A stretch of 64,000 bases of DNA from Motiliproteus sp. MSK22-1. Lineage in GTDB: Bacteria > Pseudomonadota > Gammaproteobacteria > Pseudomonadales > Balneatricaceae. The translations under genes and the position numbers were made by a program. Where the stretch lies: contig NZ_MIEQ01000029.1 in the NCBI RefSeq assembly GCF_001968815.1, forward strand, positions 1 through 64,000. The letters run 5' to 3'. Under the pieces are notes generated by a model that saw only the letters and a program-made list of their open reading frames with translations, was not told the origin of the DNA and did not search any database. Shown here in pieces: positions 18,919 through 26,735 of this stretch; position 1 is the stretch's first letter, and each line of letters starts with the position of its first letter.

Positions 18919-19691
18919 AACAACTTTCCGGTCAACAGCTCAGGGTTTCTTTAGGGGATAAAACTATCCTGCATGGCATCGATTTTGATCTTCAGGCAGG
19001 AGAGATGTCAGGGCTTATCGGGCCAAATGGTGCAGGGAAGACAACGCTGTTGCGTGTATTGGCAGGATTGCTTGCTCCCAGTGAAGGGATTCTGACGCTG
19101 GATGAGTCGGAAATGGTCTCGATTGATCCGCAACAGCGGGCAAAAAAAATTGCCTACCTGGCTCAGAGTGGCACAACTCATTGGCCCATGAGTGTTGAGC
19201 GAATTGTCACCCTGGGACGGCTTCCCCACCTGACAGACTGGCAGCGTCTCAGGGCGTCAGATCAGTCGTTAATAGAAGATATGATCCAAAGGACTGATAT
19301 CGATCACCTTAGAAAGCAGCCTTTTAACACCCTCTCGGGTGGGGAAAAAGCCCGGGCATTGTTGGCCAGGGCGTTGGTGACAGAACCGGATATCTTATTG
19401 GCCGATGAACCTGTTGCAGCGCTTGATCTGGCTCACCAGCTTGAAGTAATGGCGTTGCTGCGGGAGTTTTGCGACCAAGGTGGTGCGGTGGTCGTTGTAC
19501 TTCATGATTTGCGTCTTGCGGCTCACTACTGTGATCAGCTACAACTGCTGAAAGCCGGGTCAACGCTTGCCTCCGGGTTACCCTCGAAGGTACTGACTAA
19601 TGAGCATATTGAAAATGCCTACGATATTCGTATTCGCCGGGATGCCGGTTCAGTTACAGAGGCTTTCGCACTGAACTGGGAGTTGTCTTAG
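18915..19691 (+). CDS. btuD: Cobalamin ABC transporter ATPase BtuD
   Basis: A 258-residue ATP-binding protein. Walker A is GPNGAGKTT (near residues 36-44), the Q-loop is in YLAQSG, the signature is LSGGEKARALLARAL, Walker B is ILLADEP, and the switch histidine is in VVLHDLRL. The four-base overlap with btuC implies translational coupling. This ends the btuBFCD operon; the next gene on this strand starts 108 bases further on. Confidence 0.92.
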   Translation: MKQLSGQQLRVSLGDKTILHGIDFDLQAGEMSGLIGPNGAGKTTLLRVLAGLLAPSEGILTLDESEMVSIDPQQRAKKIAYLAQSGTTHWPMSVERIVTLGRLPHLTDWQRLRASDQSLIEDMIQRTDIDHLRKQPFNTLSGGEKARALLARALVTEPDILLADEPVAALDLAHQLEVMALLREFCDQGGAVVVVLHDLRLAAHYCDQLQLLKAGSTLASGLPSKVLTNEHIENAYDIRIRRDAGSVTEAFALNWELS

Positions 19692-19799
19692 AGAACCTTC
19701 GCTCCTCTTTATTAATCAAATTCCTGTTATTTCTTTACAAACCTCCGCCTCGGTACTATTAGATTAACGAATACCAATAATAAAAAGGTGGAATTAGGT

Positions 19800-20219
19800 A
19801 TGCTCAGATCAGTCGACTTAAGAGACTATATGATTGATAACCCAGTCGAAATCTCAAAAGATGCTGGGATTATGGAAGCTGTTCACCTTATTTTGGTGAA
19901 TAAAATTTCAGGTCTGTGTGTGGTTGATGATGATCATAAATTGGTCGGGGTGTTATCAGAGCTTGATTGTCTGGATGGAATTCTAAAAGCTTCTTATAAC
20001 GACAGTGGTATCGGCAAGGTCGAAGATGTTATGAGTACCGACCTGGTCGTAGCCTCTCAGGGGGAGGATATCGTTGACGTGGCCAGTGATATGCTTAAAA
20101 CCAATAGTCGGCGTCGACCCGTTGTGGAAAATGGCAAGCTTATTGGCCAGATTACCTGCAGGCAATTACTTCGAGCAGTTAAAGAGTTCAGTGTCCCTAA
20201 GGACAAGCGCGAGTATTAA
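19800..20219 (+). CDS. Tandem CBS-domain protein
   Basis: A 139-residue protein made of two CBS motifs (about residues 8-65 and 74-130), a fold that binds adenine nucleotides and usually senses energy state. Typical elements are the DYMIDNPVEISKDAGIMEA start, GLCVVDDDHKLVGVLSELD, and in the second unit VEDVMSTDLV and RRRPVVENGKLIGQITCRQL. There is no attached effector domain. I chose the ATG at 19800 because AAGGTGG lies just upstream. Its last 23 bases overlap the end of the convergent regulator gene. Confidence 0.82.
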   Translation: MLRSVDLRDYMIDNPVEISKDAGIMEAVHLILVNKISGLCVVDDDHKLVGVLSELDCLDGILKASYNDSGIGKVEDVMSTDLVVASQGEDIVDVASDMLKTNSRRRPVVENGKLIGQITCRQLLRAVKEFSVPKDKREY

Positions 20220-21276
20220 ACTTCTGACGAACCTGACTTGGTGAAGCGCCAAAGTAGTCTTTGAAGCAGTGACTAAAGTGAGTGGAGCTTAGGAAGCCAC
20301 TCGCCAGTGCGATATTGGCGATAGAGTCATTGCTTTGCAGTAACAGCCGACGGGCATGAGTGATGCGAAGCTCAAGATAATAACGGGAAGGGGTTGTGTC
20401 CAAGTGAGTCTGGAATAATCGTTCCACCTGACGCCGGGATATACCGACATAGGAGGCCAGTTCTTCCACACTGAGTGGTTCTTCGATATTTGATCTTATC
20501 AATTCCAGTAAGCTGTGCAGGACATCTGGAAAAGCCGGGTTATCCGTCGCCTTTATCAATTTGGTCGCTTCCGGAGTGGATGCCTGTCTGTTGATTTCTG
20601 CCGTTTGATCACAACTGAGTATTTCACGCACCGCCCGTACGATTTCTTTGCTCTGAACCTGCTCGACCAGTCTTAGCATCATCTCCAAAGCACTGCTGGG
20701 GCCGGCGCAGCTGACTCTCTTTTTCTCAACAACCAGGACGTTTTCGGAAACGGTTACCTTGTTGAAGCGCTCCTGCATAAAGGCATGATTATCTGGGTGT
20801 ACAGCACAATTCATATTATCCAGTAACCCGGCATGTGCCATTGCAATAGCTCCGTTCCAGAGTCCTCCCAGGGTCATGTTGTTTCTGGCCGCTGTTTTTA
20901 AGGTGCTGCTTAGAGGTTGTTGTTCTGCCAGGGAGCAGCGAAAACCGCCACAGACAATGATAATTTCAACCGCCTCAGCCCCTGTCATCGGTAATTGACT
21001 GAGCAATCCATCAGTGGATATATCGATCCCAAGATCGCTGGTGACCGTTGTTGATTCCAGGCTGAACGTAGAGAAACGAAATAGGGGGGCAGTGCGTACG
21101 AGGTTTGAAGTCACCAGCACATCGATGCTGGCGGTAAACGCCATCATAGAAAAGTGCTCCAACAGGATAAAGCCGACCCGCACGGGCTCTTTGCGTGCCT
21201 GTTGAGCTGGGAGGAAGGCACTGTTTGCATCTTGCATTAATGTACTGAACTGGCGCTTGTCTTTGGGACTGTTCAT
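20197..21276 (-). CDS. GlxA-type AraC-family regulator without the sensor cysteine
   Basis: A 359-residue regulator with a DJ-1/PfpI-like N-terminal domain (about residues 30-210) and a C-terminal AraC domain (about 255-350, with ISRRQVERLFQTH and NIALASGFLSSTHFSHCFKDYFG). The elbow reads GGLWNGAIAMA, so the cysteine kept in the paralogue at 10165 is replaced; the domain probably only senses a ligand. It is divergent from the TRAP transporter genes, with 480 bases of AT-rich sequence between, so control of that transporter is the simplest guess. It resembles regulators of carnitine, choline and betaine catabolism. Confidence 0.85.
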   Translation of the reverse strand: MNSPKDKRQFSTLMQDANSAFLPAQQARKEPVRVGFILLEHFSMMAFTASIDVLVTSNLVRTAPLFRFSTFSLESTTVTSDLGIDISTDGLLSQLPMTGAEAVEIIIVCGGFRCSLAEQQPLSSTLKTAARNNMTLGGLWNGAIAMAHAGLLDNMNCAVHPDNHAFMQERFNKVTVSENVLVVEKKRVSCAGPSSALEMMLRLVEQVQSKEIVRAVREILSCDQTAEINRQASTPEATKLIKATDNPAFPDVLHSLLELIRSNIEEPLSVEELASYVGISRRQVERLFQTHLDTTPSRYYLELRITHARRLLLQSNDSIANIALASGFLSSTHFSHCFKDYFGASPSQVRQKFNTRACP

Positions 21277-21392
21277 TGCAGTGGCCCTTATCGTTTTGTC
21301 ATGGTCAACTGAATTTGTACTTATTCTGTTGTTTGTTCTTCCTCAAAAAAATATACCTATCTCAGTCAATAAGCAAAACTGGACGTTTATGA

Positions 21393-21422
21393 TGTAATTA
21401 TATGTAATGATTTGTAATTATG
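21393..21422. promoter_or_regulatory. Three 10-bp tandem repeats, operator-like
   Basis: TGTAATTATA, TGTAATGATT and TGTAATTATG follow each other with an exact 10-bp period, so the TGTAAT core falls on the same face of the helix each time. They lie in the divergent region between the GlxA-type regulator (start 21276) and dctP (start 21757). This is a plausible binding array for the AraC-type regulator. Confidence 0.55.
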
Positions 21423-21528
21423 AATTTATATTTTCTTTGTTTATGTAAAGTTCCTATTTACATCTGTGTGTTTTTATACTTTTTCAGATACCTGGTTTTT
21501 TTGGTGATATCCTGTTTGTACCTGATTT

Positions 21529-21548
21529 TTGTAATTTTGTATTTACAA
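21529..21548. promoter_or_regulatory. TTGTAA-N8-TTACAA inverted repeat
   Basis: A 6-bp inverted repeat with an 8-base spacer, sharing the TGTAA core of the tandem array at 21393. It lies about 210 bases before dctP. The whole interval 21277-21756 is AT-rich and contains no gene I can support. Confidence 0.45.
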
Positions 21549-21756
21549 CTCTATCTGTTCTTGCTCTGAAAAGGTACTTTCTTACAAATTATTGTTGGCT
21601 GGTTTCTAACAGATTTTGAATGTATAAATCTATTCGTTCTTACCAACTTTCCTACATAAAAGGTGCTGTTTTTCTGGCATTGAAAATAAACGGATCGTAA
21701 GAATAAATCGCGAAATTAAAAAAACAATCTTCCAACAGGAAGCCGCGGAGCAGAAA

Positions 21757-22764
21757 ATGAAAAAGGTTATAAATCGTTTTAGTCTCAAATCCATCGCAGC
21801 AGGTACATTGATGTTAGGTGTTGCTATGGCATCCTCAGTACAGGCCGCTACTGTATTACGAATTGCTACCACTCATGCACCGGATCAATATGCATCTGAA
21901 GTTATTCAGCAGGTGAAGAAGGATCTCGAAGGAGCGGGTGTTGACCTGAAAATAAAGCTCTATATGGCCAGCCAGTTGGGTTCTGGCGAACAGCTGATGG
22001 GAGAGGCGGTGCGTGGCAGTATCGATATTGTTCATGCCTTTGTTTACAGCCACAAAGATCCTGTTCTGGAAATCAATTCCCTGCCTTATCTGGTTTCCAG
22101 CTATGACGAAATGGAAAAGGTCTTTAGTCCCGGATCAAATTTTTATACTGTCTTTGAGCAGCGTATGGATAAATTAGGCCTGAAACTGCTGGGTGTGACT
22201 GGAGAAGGGTTTATTGGTGTCATGTCTTCATCAATGCCTGAAAACTATCGTTCTACCGGCCCTAAAGGTCAGAATATCAGAGTGTGGAGCGCCCAGGCAG
22301 CTAAGCTGGCGACTCATGATATGGGATACAACACCACAACAATTGACTGGGGTGATGCTTTCCCTGCTATTCAGCAAGGTGTTGTGGATGGCATGATCGG
22401 TGCGACTCCCGAAGCAACCTTTACCACTTTCAAAGAGGCGATTAACCATTATGTGCCTTACAACGCCTTTGTAGAGAATACCGCCTATTACGCCAGCAAG
22501 AAAACCTGGGAGAAAAAACTGAATGATGAGCAGCGTAAAGTTGTAAAAGAGGTGTTCGCCAAAGCTGCTTCCAAATTTGTCGCCTGGAGCCGTGAGAACG
22601 ATGCTGCCAATCTGAAAAAACTGGAAGAGTTTGGTGTCACAATCCTGCCTCTGTCAGATGCCGAGCGTAACGATATAGCGACTGAAATCCGTTCAGCAAC
22701 CTGGCCCAAGCTTGAAGAGCGACTGGGTAAAGATGTACTGAAAAGTATTGTTGCGGATCTTTGA
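21757..22764 (+). CDS. dctP: TRAP transporter substrate-binding protein (DctP family)
   Basis: A 335-residue periplasmic binding protein of the DctP family, which feeds a sodium-driven TRAP transporter. A signal peptide ends near SSVQAA; the mature protein opens with TVLRIATTHAPDQYASE. The conserved basic position that binds the carboxylate of the ligand lies in the segment GQNIRVWSAQAA (arginine), followed by GDAFPAIQQGVVDGMIGA. This implies a carboxylate-bearing ligand, but which one cannot be read from the sequence. The gap of 275 bases to dctQ carries repeats and a hairpin. Confidence 0.9.
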   Translation: MKKVINRFSLKSIAAGTLMLGVAMASSVQAATVLRIATTHAPDQYASEVIQQVKKDLEGAGVDLKIKLYMASQLGSGEQLMGEAVRGSIDIVHAFVYSHKDPVLEINSLPYLVSSYDEMEKVFSPGSNFYTVFEQRMDKLGLKLLGVTGEGFIGVMSSSMPENYRSTGPKGQNIRVWSAQAAKLATHDMGYNTTTIDWGDAFPAIQQGVVDGMIGATPEATFTTFKEAINHYVPYNAFVENTAYYASKKTWEKKLNDEQRKVVKEVFAKAASKFVAWSRENDAANLKKLEEFGVTILPLSDAERNDIATEIRSATWPKLEERLGKDVLKSIVADL

Positions 22765-22767
22765 CCG

Positions 22768-22815
22768 TTGCAGTTTTTGATAATTGTCGTTTTTGACAGT
22801 TGTTGTTTCTGACAG
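22768..22815 (+). repeat. Three 16-bp tandem repeats after dctP
   Basis: TTGCAGTTTTTGATAA, TTGTCGTTTTTGACAG and TTGTTGTTTCTGACAG lie head to tail with an exact 16-bp period, starting four bases after the dctP stop codon. They are in the transcribed spacer of the TRAP operon. Confidence 0.6.
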
Positions 22816-22866
22816 TACAGAGGTCATTCAGAGAGTCTTTCACTAGATTATTTTTTATTTTGGTCT

Positions 22867-22909
22867 GACTAAAAAACAAATCCAGAACCAGGTTTTCAGT
22901 TTTTTGGTC
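22867..22909 (+). terminator. Intercistronic hairpin between dctP and dctQ
   Basis: GACTAAAAAAC pairs with GTTTTTTGGTC (one G-T pair) around a 21-base loop. A stem here could stop part of the transcription or protect the dctP 3' end, giving more binding protein than permease. Such imbalance is normal for binding-protein operons. Confidence 0.5.
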
Positions 22910-23039
22910 GGGCCAATAAAACAGTCTTTATTCTAATTATCTTCTTGTTGATATTTTATAAATTCCTGTCTGGTTGTTTGTTAATGACTTGTGGGGTTAT
23001 ATCTGAATGTCAACTATTAAATAAGAAAAGGTAAGGTGT

Positions 23040-23588
23040 ATGCATTTAAATATACCCAATCCACTCAATAGGTTGGTTTCTTTTCTACTTCGAACAAAAG
23101 AATATATTCTGGCTGTTTTCAGCCTTGTATTGGCTTTTGTTTTTTTCTTTGTGGTTATATTACGCTATCTTTTTCAAGCGGACTTATTTGCCTACGAAGA
23201 ATGGGTGTTGATTATTGCCTTCTGGGTTTATTTCCTTGGGGGGGCCATGGGTAGTTATGAGAATACTCATGTCAAAGCCGATTTTTTACTTTCCCTGATT
23301 GATAATCTGCGCACCAAATGGATTGTGATTAACTTTACTCTGTTTGTTGAAGTGTTGATTGGTGCCGTACTGACCTATTGGGGTTGGTTGATGTTGTATG
23401 AAGAAATTGCGGCGTATCCCAGTTGGCAAACGACTACTGGGCTACAGCTACCCTTTGCTCTGCCCAAGCTAGGCATATTTATCGGATTTGTACTGATGAC
23501 CTTCTATACGGCACTGCATCTATACAGTGGGTTGCGGGATGGACCCAGTGAGGAGTGGGAGTCTGACGAAGCGCCCCCTCACCTGTAA
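23040..23588 (+). CDS. dctQ: TRAP transporter small permease (DctQ family)
   Basis: A 182-residue protein with four hydrophobic segments (about residues 23-45, 57-77, 93-115 and 138-158), as expected for the small TRAP subunit. The motif YEEWVLIIAFWVYFLGGAMG is typical. It pairs with DctM at 23626, 37 bases downstream. The C-terminal 20 residues are acidic and cytoplasmic. An AAAAGGTAAGG site precedes the ATG. Confidence 0.88.
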   Translation: MHLNIPNPLNRLVSFLLRTKEYILAVFSLVLAFVFFFVVILRYLFQADLFAYEEWVLIIAFWVYFLGGAMGSYENTHVKADFLLSLIDNLRTKWIVINFTLFVEVLIGAVLTYWGWLMLYEEIAAYPSWQTTTGLQLPFALPKLGIFIGFVLMTFYTALHLYSGLRDGPSEEWESDEAPPHL

Positions 23589-23625
23589 ACGCTGTTTGTT
23601 GCACTTATTCTGACGGAAAAAACCT

Positions 23626-24915
23626 ATGTTTATTTTGCTGACACTTCTGGTGATCTGCGTCGCGCTGGTGGCCGGTATTCCGGTACCTTTCGCCTTTGGT
23701 CTGGCGTTGATCTATATGTCGTTGACCGGAGATCATGATCCGGCTGGATTTCTAACTTCGGGACATTGGCGGATGAATGTTCTGGTCTTGCTGGCCATTC
23801 CTCTTTTTATCATGGCCGGTACCATTATGGAGCGGGGCAAGATTGCACAACCGCTGGTCGAGTTGGCAGAACTGTTTGTTGGTCGGTTTAAAGGGGGGAT
23901 GGCTTATACGGCTGTGGGTGCCAGTGCTGTCTTTGGCTCCATTGCCGGTAGCGCCACAGCTACTCTAACCTGTATTGGCAGTATTATGATGCCGCAGCTA
24001 CGCCGCGCAAATTATCCGCAGGGACTATCAGCAGCGTTAATCACCAATGCAGCGCCACTGGGTTTATTAATTCCTCCCAGCGCTATCCAGATTATCTACG
24101 CCTGGGTTACACGCCAGTCAGTGCTCAAGTGTTTTCTGGCGACCATTGTTCCGGGTATTATTCTGGTCATTCTCTTGTGCATTGTAAATTACGTTATGTT
24201 GCGCAAGCACAAAGATATCAAAGTGTTACCACCTTCTGATGACTTTACCGGTGATGTGGTTAAAAAAGCGCGCTTTGCACTGCCTGCTTTATTAATGCCA
24301 TTTATGATTCTCGGGGGAATCTATGGTGGGATTATGACTCCGACAGAAGCTGCTGGAATTGCCGTTGTTTACGCCATTCCTGTAGGTTTTTTCATATATA
24401 AAGGGCTGAACAAAAACAACTTTAAAGAGGCTTTGGTCCAGTCTGCAACCACTACTGGTGTGGTTATGGTGATGTTCTTTATGGTGATGATCGTCAGCAG
24501 GTTGTTTATCTTTGAAGATATTCCAGACTTGGCAAAAGAGCTTATTTTTTCAGTCTCTGATAACCCGATCATTGTGCTTATTATGGTCAATGTGGTGATG
24601 ATTTTAATTGGCATGCTGATGGATGATGTCAGTGGTGTTCTGCTGGCCTCACCACTACTGTTCCCAATCGTGATTGAGTTGGGTGTCGATCCGATTCAGT
24701 TTGCTGCAATTGTCGGTGTTAATCTGGGGATGGGGAACATTACTCCACCAACGGCTCCTTTGCTTTATCTGGGCTCGCGAGTCACTCAGGTGCCGGTGAG
24801 GGAAATGTTACGGCCCACAATGATAATGATTCTGTTTGCCTGGATTCCGACACTTCTGATTACCACTTACGTTCCCCAGATATCACTGTTCTTGCCAGAG
24901 TTCTTTCTGGGGTAG
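23626..24915 (+). CDS. dctM: TRAP transporter large permease (DctM family)
   Basis: A 429-residue permease with about 12 hydrophobic segments that carries the ion-coupled translocation step. Conserved pieces are GIPVPFAFGLAL, the AVGASAVFGSIAGSATATL helix pair, NAAPLGLLIPPSAIQIIYAW and the C-terminal GVNLGMGNITPPTAPLLYL. It ends the operon and is followed by a terminator-like hairpin. Confidence 0.92.
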   Translation: MFILLTLLVICVALVAGIPVPFAFGLALIYMSLTGDHDPAGFLTSGHWRMNVLVLLAIPLFIMAGTIMERGKIAQPLVELAELFVGRFKGGMAYTAVGASAVFGSIAGSATATLTCIGSIMMPQLRRANYPQGLSAALITNAAPLGLLIPPSAIQIIYAWVTRQSVLKCFLATIVPGIILVILLCIVNYVMLRKHKDIKVLPPSDDFTGDVVKKARFALPALLMPFMILGGIYGGIMTPTEAAGIAVVYAIPVGFFIYKGLNKNNFKEALVQSATTTGVVMVMFFMVMIVSRLFIFEDIPDLAKELIFSVSDNPIIVLIMVNVVMILIGMLMDDVSGVLLASPLLFPIVIELGVDPIQFAAIVGVNLGMGNITPPTAPLLYLGSRVTQVPVREMLRPTMIMILFAWIPTLLITTYVPQISLFLPEFFLG

Positions 24916-24968
24916 CGGGGCAATACCTAAAACCTTGTTGCCTAACTGTTGTCTATTGGCGATTCAAA

Positions 24969-25012
24969 AAGAGAAGATCAGGCGGTTGAAAAACGGCCTG
25001 TTCTTTTTATTA
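24969..25012. terminator. Terminator between dctM and the GNAT gene
   Basis: CAGGC and GCCTG form the core stem with flanking AAGAGAAGA and TTCTTTTT that can extend it, followed by T residues on the plus strand. It lies 54 bases after dctM and just beyond the stop of the convergent acetyltransferase gene, so it may serve both. Confidence 0.7.
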
Positions 25013-25020
25013 AATGGAAG

Positions 25021-25530
25021 CTAACTCAAAATCCAGCCCATTATTTTTTCGTCTTCAAATCTGTTGTTGATATTTATGGCGCATCTTTTTATTCCCTCGG
25101 TCTCAAACCCCAAGCGGGAATAGAGGGCAATTGCCCGGTGGTTATTGGGAGATACGGTCAGCTCCAGACGTTTCAACTCTATGGACTTGGCCCATTGCTG
25201 AGTCTGAGTCAGCAACTCAGTGGCTATGCCCTGTCCCCAGTATTGTTTGCGGACACCCAAAAACAGGCTGGCGCTATGTCTTATCTTTCGCAGGCTACTG
25301 CCGGCTGCAGCGAGAAAACCGATTAACTCACCGTCCAGTTCTGAGACCAGAATAGTGCTGTTCTTCCCCTGATTGAAACGATTAATAAAATCTATTTCCT
25401 GCTCAAGAGAAGGTGAGTATTCATCGGTTTCAAACAGCATAAAGTCTGTTTCTGAGCATAGCGATTTTCGCAACCTGATCAGTGCTGAAGCGTCGAGAGG
25501 CGAGGGTTTTCGGGTAATTGCTTTTATCAC
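25021..25530 (-). CDS. GNAT-family N-acetyltransferase
   Basis: A 169-residue acetyltransferase. The acetyl-CoA loop is in the segment VRKQYWGQGIATELL (Q/R-x-x-G-x-G/A motif), preceded by the strand ASLFLGV and followed by LELTVSPNNHRAIALYSRLGFETEG, the typical motif B. The substrate is unknown; the RimI/RimL-like C terminus leaves protein or small-amine acetylation open. It is a single gene convergent to dctM. Confidence 0.85.
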   Translation of the reverse strand: MIKAITRKPSPLDASALIRLRKSLCSETDFMLFETDEYSPSLEQEIDFINRFNQGKNSTILVSELDGELIGFLAAAGSSLRKIRHSASLFLGVRKQYWGQGIATELLTQTQQWAKSIELKRLELTVSPNNHRAIALYSRLGFETEGIKRCAININNRFEDEKIMGWILS

Positions 25531-25647
25531 TTCCGTGTTGTCCGGCTAAGTAGATTGTTGAGTTGATCCGCAGCTTATAACGTTGCAAATTATCCTAATG
25601 CTGTAGTCTTAAAGCATCAACCCCTTTCAGGTAAAATCCTCGGTTGT

Positions 25648-26565
25648 CTAAGGTGTGAGTTGTTCTTCATAGGGGTCAGGGTAAGTTTGATGCGCTTCCT
25701 TTCGACCACGTTGAAACAGGTAAAGACCGCTAGCGATTACAATGGCCCCACCGATAAACGCATAGACATCCGGCAGGTCCCCGAACATCAGCCAACCTAA
25801 CGCCAAAGCCCAGAATATTTGTGAATACATGAAAGGGGCGACTGTCGTGGCTGCTGCGTACTGATGGGCGATGATAATCAGGCTGTGAGCCAGGCCGCCA
25901 AACAGGCCGATCACTGTGAGCGCAGTCCATTGTTCGATGTTACTGGGGGTTTGCCAGATAAAAGGGACGTAAAAACTGGTGACCACGGCTCCTACCATGG
26001 CGGTATAAAACAAGGTTACTGGAAGGGAGTCACTGTCCGAGAGCTTGCGGGTGCTGACATTGTAAATGGCGGTGCAGCAGGCTGCGCCGAAAATAAATAA
26101 TGCTCCGATCCCCAGGCTGCTTGTACCAATACTATCGATACCGGGGCGCACGATCACCAGGGTACCCATAAATCCGATAATAATTGCGATAATGGAGTGA
26201 GTGCTTACTCGCTCTCCCAGCAAAGGGATTGAAAGCAATAGGACTAGCAGTGGTACCGTAAAGAAAATAGCGGTTGCTTCGGCCAGTCCGATCATGGTCA
26301 AGCCAAAAAAGAACAGGATGGTATCGATTAACAGAATCAGCGATCGGCCTATCTGCATGGAGAGGCGGTTGGCTTTTAGCAGGGCTGTTCCATGCCTGGG
26401 CCAGAGTAGCACTGTCATCAATGCCAGATGGCCCAGATAGCGAGCCCAAACAACCTGAGCAACAGGAAGTGTTTCTCCTAAGTATTTGGCGAATGCTTCC
26501 TGAATGGATATCAGAAACATAGCTCCGATCATGCAGGAAATACCCTTTAGTTGATCCGTTTTCAT
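25648..26565 (-). CDS. EamA/DMT-family inner-membrane transporter
   Basis: A 305-residue protein of the drug/metabolite transporter superfamily, with ten hydrophobic segments arranged as two EamA repeats (about residues 5-140 and 155-285). Typical pieces are LISIQEAFAKYLGE near the start, FFTVPLLVLLLSIPLLGERV at the end of the first repeat and the matching GWLMFGDLPDVYAFIGGAIV in the second. Family members export amino acids or other small metabolites; the substrate here is unknown. The polar C terminus is cytoplasmic. It follows the signalling operon on the same strand, 170 bases behind it. Confidence 0.88.
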   Translation of the reverse strand: MKTDQLKGISCMIGAMFLISIQEAFAKYLGETLPVAQVVWARYLGHLALMTVLLWPRHGTALLKANRLSMQIGRSLILLIDTILFFFGLTMIGLAEATAIFFTVPLLVLLLSIPLLGERVSTHSIIAIIIGFMGTLVIVRPGIDSIGTSSLGIGALFIFGAACCTAIYNVSTRKLSDSDSLPVTLFYTAMVGAVVTSFYVPFIWQTPSNIEQWTALTVIGLFGGLAHSLIIIAHQYAAATTVAPFMYSQIFWALALGWLMFGDLPDVYAFIGGAIVIASGLYLFQRGRKEAHQTYPDPYEEQLTP

Positions 26566-26735
26566 CTACATGTCCTGAGCTGGTGGTTGCGGCAGCGGTT
26601 GTTTTATCGACCTGTCAGTGTCTTGTCAAAAGACTGGTTATAAATTTTTACAAATGGTCAATAAAGCGTCTGTTGATGGTACCTAAGCGGCTTGCGGATG
26701 CAAAATCTTATTATGATTTTTGGGCCTGAGCTTGG

